NCBI RefSeq assembly: GCF_000189635.1
Contig: NW_002476358.1
Coordinates: forward strand, 1-64,000
Length of the DNA: 64,000 bases
Source: Tetrahymena thermophila SB210
Lineage: Eukaryota; Ciliophora; Oligohymenophorea; Hymenostomatida; Tetrahymenidae
Direction: 5' to 3'
A program made the position numbers and the translations under genes. Positions 63,265-64,000 of the stretch are shown one piece after another (positions within the stretch are counted from its first letter, which is position 1; every line of letters begins with the position of its first letter). The notes under the pieces are model-generated. The model saw nothing but the letters and a program-made list of their open reading frames with translations, did not search any database and was not told the origin of the DNA.

Positions 63265-64000
63265 ATGGTTGAATTCATAGAAAATTCAGATGATCCTAGC
63301 TCACCATCATTTGATAAAGCTTCATATTTAGCAAATGAATTTTTTTTCAGTATGGTACCATGCTATGTATTCTTAATAACAGCTGTAATTAGATATTTTC
63401 GTGTAAAGGATAAGCCAAAAAAGTATCACGAATATGTTTTTGAAGATACTTTAGTGTCATTTTAGATTAAGTTAAGAATCTCATAGTTTATGGCATTTAC
63501 TTATCTTGTTTCTTTAGTTTTAGGATTAGTTAGTCCAGCACTGCTATTTTTTGGGGCATAATTTGGATGGATAAATTTTTTATATATTTTTGGAATCATA
63601 GCATGGATAGTCTCTGTTGAACTACTAAAAGTAATGAATATTTTATTTAAAAATTTTAGAGGCATAATTTAACAGTTCATTGAGATAATTAGTCTCTGAC
63701 TTTCTTTGCTTCAAGTAGTAAATTAATTTTTAAAACATAATTAGTTTGAATATGTAAGAGAGTAAAATTAAGGATTATATGGGCATAGAGTTTTTTGGAT
63801 ATTTTCGTTTTGTTTTAATGTGTTACGCCTCTTTTAAAGCCATATGGCCCTATTCAATATAATTATCAGTGTATCTAGATCTATTCCAAATTTTGTTCTT
63901 TTGATGTATGGCATGTACAAACCGTTTGACAAAGCTTCATAGGAATTCGATGAGGAAACACCAACATTTGCTCGTTTATTTTTTGAAAAATTTGAAAATA
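63265..64000 (+). CDS. ABCC (MRP)-type ABC transporter, N-terminal part, cut by window end
   Basis: The ATG at 63265 leads to a TMD0-like region. Its segments are FSMVPCYVFLITAVIRYF, then FMAFTYLVSLVLGLVSPALL and FLYIFGIIAWIVSVELLK. After a splice zone, EYVREQNQGLYGHRVFWIFS and NIIISVSRSIPNFVLLMYGM follow. The phrase EYxRxQxQGxYxHRxFW is characteristic of ABCC transporters between TMD0 segments. The final bases (EETPTFARLFFEKF) are where TMD1 normally begins with an 'ENASFLSRLTFWW' type motif. Between about 63629 and 63745 the frame changes and the exact intron or introns are unresolved. Nucleotide-binding domains would lie beyond 64000. Such proteins export glutathione conjugates and other organic anions at the plasma or vacuolar membrane. 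Confidence 0.72.

Noticed and set aside
1-64000. tRNA or rRNA genes, CRISPR arrays, and chromosome-breakage or telomere sequences.
   Set aside because: I scanned for tRNA arm motifs, spaced direct repeats and GGGGTT/CCCCAA-type telomere runs and saw none. A dedicated tRNA search would be needed to be certain.

Overview
This looks like ciliate nuclear DNA, most like an oligohymenophorean such as Tetrahymena. Long frames run through TAA and TAG wherever glutamine is expected and end only at TGA. Intergenic DNA is extremely AT-rich and about 0.3-2.5 kb long. Introns are short, AT-rich and GT...AG. A nucleolin-like gene resembles Tetrahymena Nopp52. Uninterrupted coding regions suggest macronuclear DNA, although one mariner-like transposase remnant is present. 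The genes cannot be read with the standard code; coordinates below come from reading both strands with TAA and TAG as Gln.

Layout, left to right. 1-2490: empty AT-rich DNA. 2491-11314 (+): a very large cysteine-rich surface membrane protein with a long Gln/Asn-rich tail. 11622-14077 and 14734-17192 (-): two tandem paralogues of a ciliate two-pass membrane family. 18547-21990 (+): an intronless Gln/Asn-rich protein. 22735-24135: a degenerate coding-like stretch. 24598-25728 (+): an unknown acidic protein. 26233-26616: a 192-bp tandem duplication. 27032-28771 (+): archaeal-type phosphoglycerate mutase. 29077-35944 (+): an outsized condensin kleisin (CAP-H). 37017-37961 (+): a Frag1/DRAM/Sfk1 membrane protein. 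38882-41106 (-): an ABHD17-like alpha/beta hydrolase. 41667-42118: transposase remnant. 42936-44894 (-): LRR-like protein. 46288-47424 (-): a probably acylated Gln/Asn-rich protein. 48181-48417 (-): a 78-residue membrane protein. 48890-49537 (+): a small coiled-coil-like protein. 50067-50690: an LRR fragment. 51698-53673 (+): Nopp52/nucleolin, followed by a three-RRM partial copy at 53954-55487. 56493-59251 (+): MORN-repeat protein. 60079-62603 (-): long-form tRNase Z. 63265-64000 (+): the N-terminal part of an ABCC transporter, running off the window.

There is no operon and no obvious shared pathway. The genes are a typical mixture of housekeeping functions (glycolysis, chromosome condensation, rRNA and tRNA processing) and ciliate-specific membrane or Gln-rich proteins. 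Recent local duplication is a theme: tandem membrane paralogues, the nucleolin pair, internal nucleolin repeats, the 192-bp repeat, and two LRR loci. I found no CRISPR array, tRNA or rRNA gene, and no clear evidence of an unknown multi-gene system.
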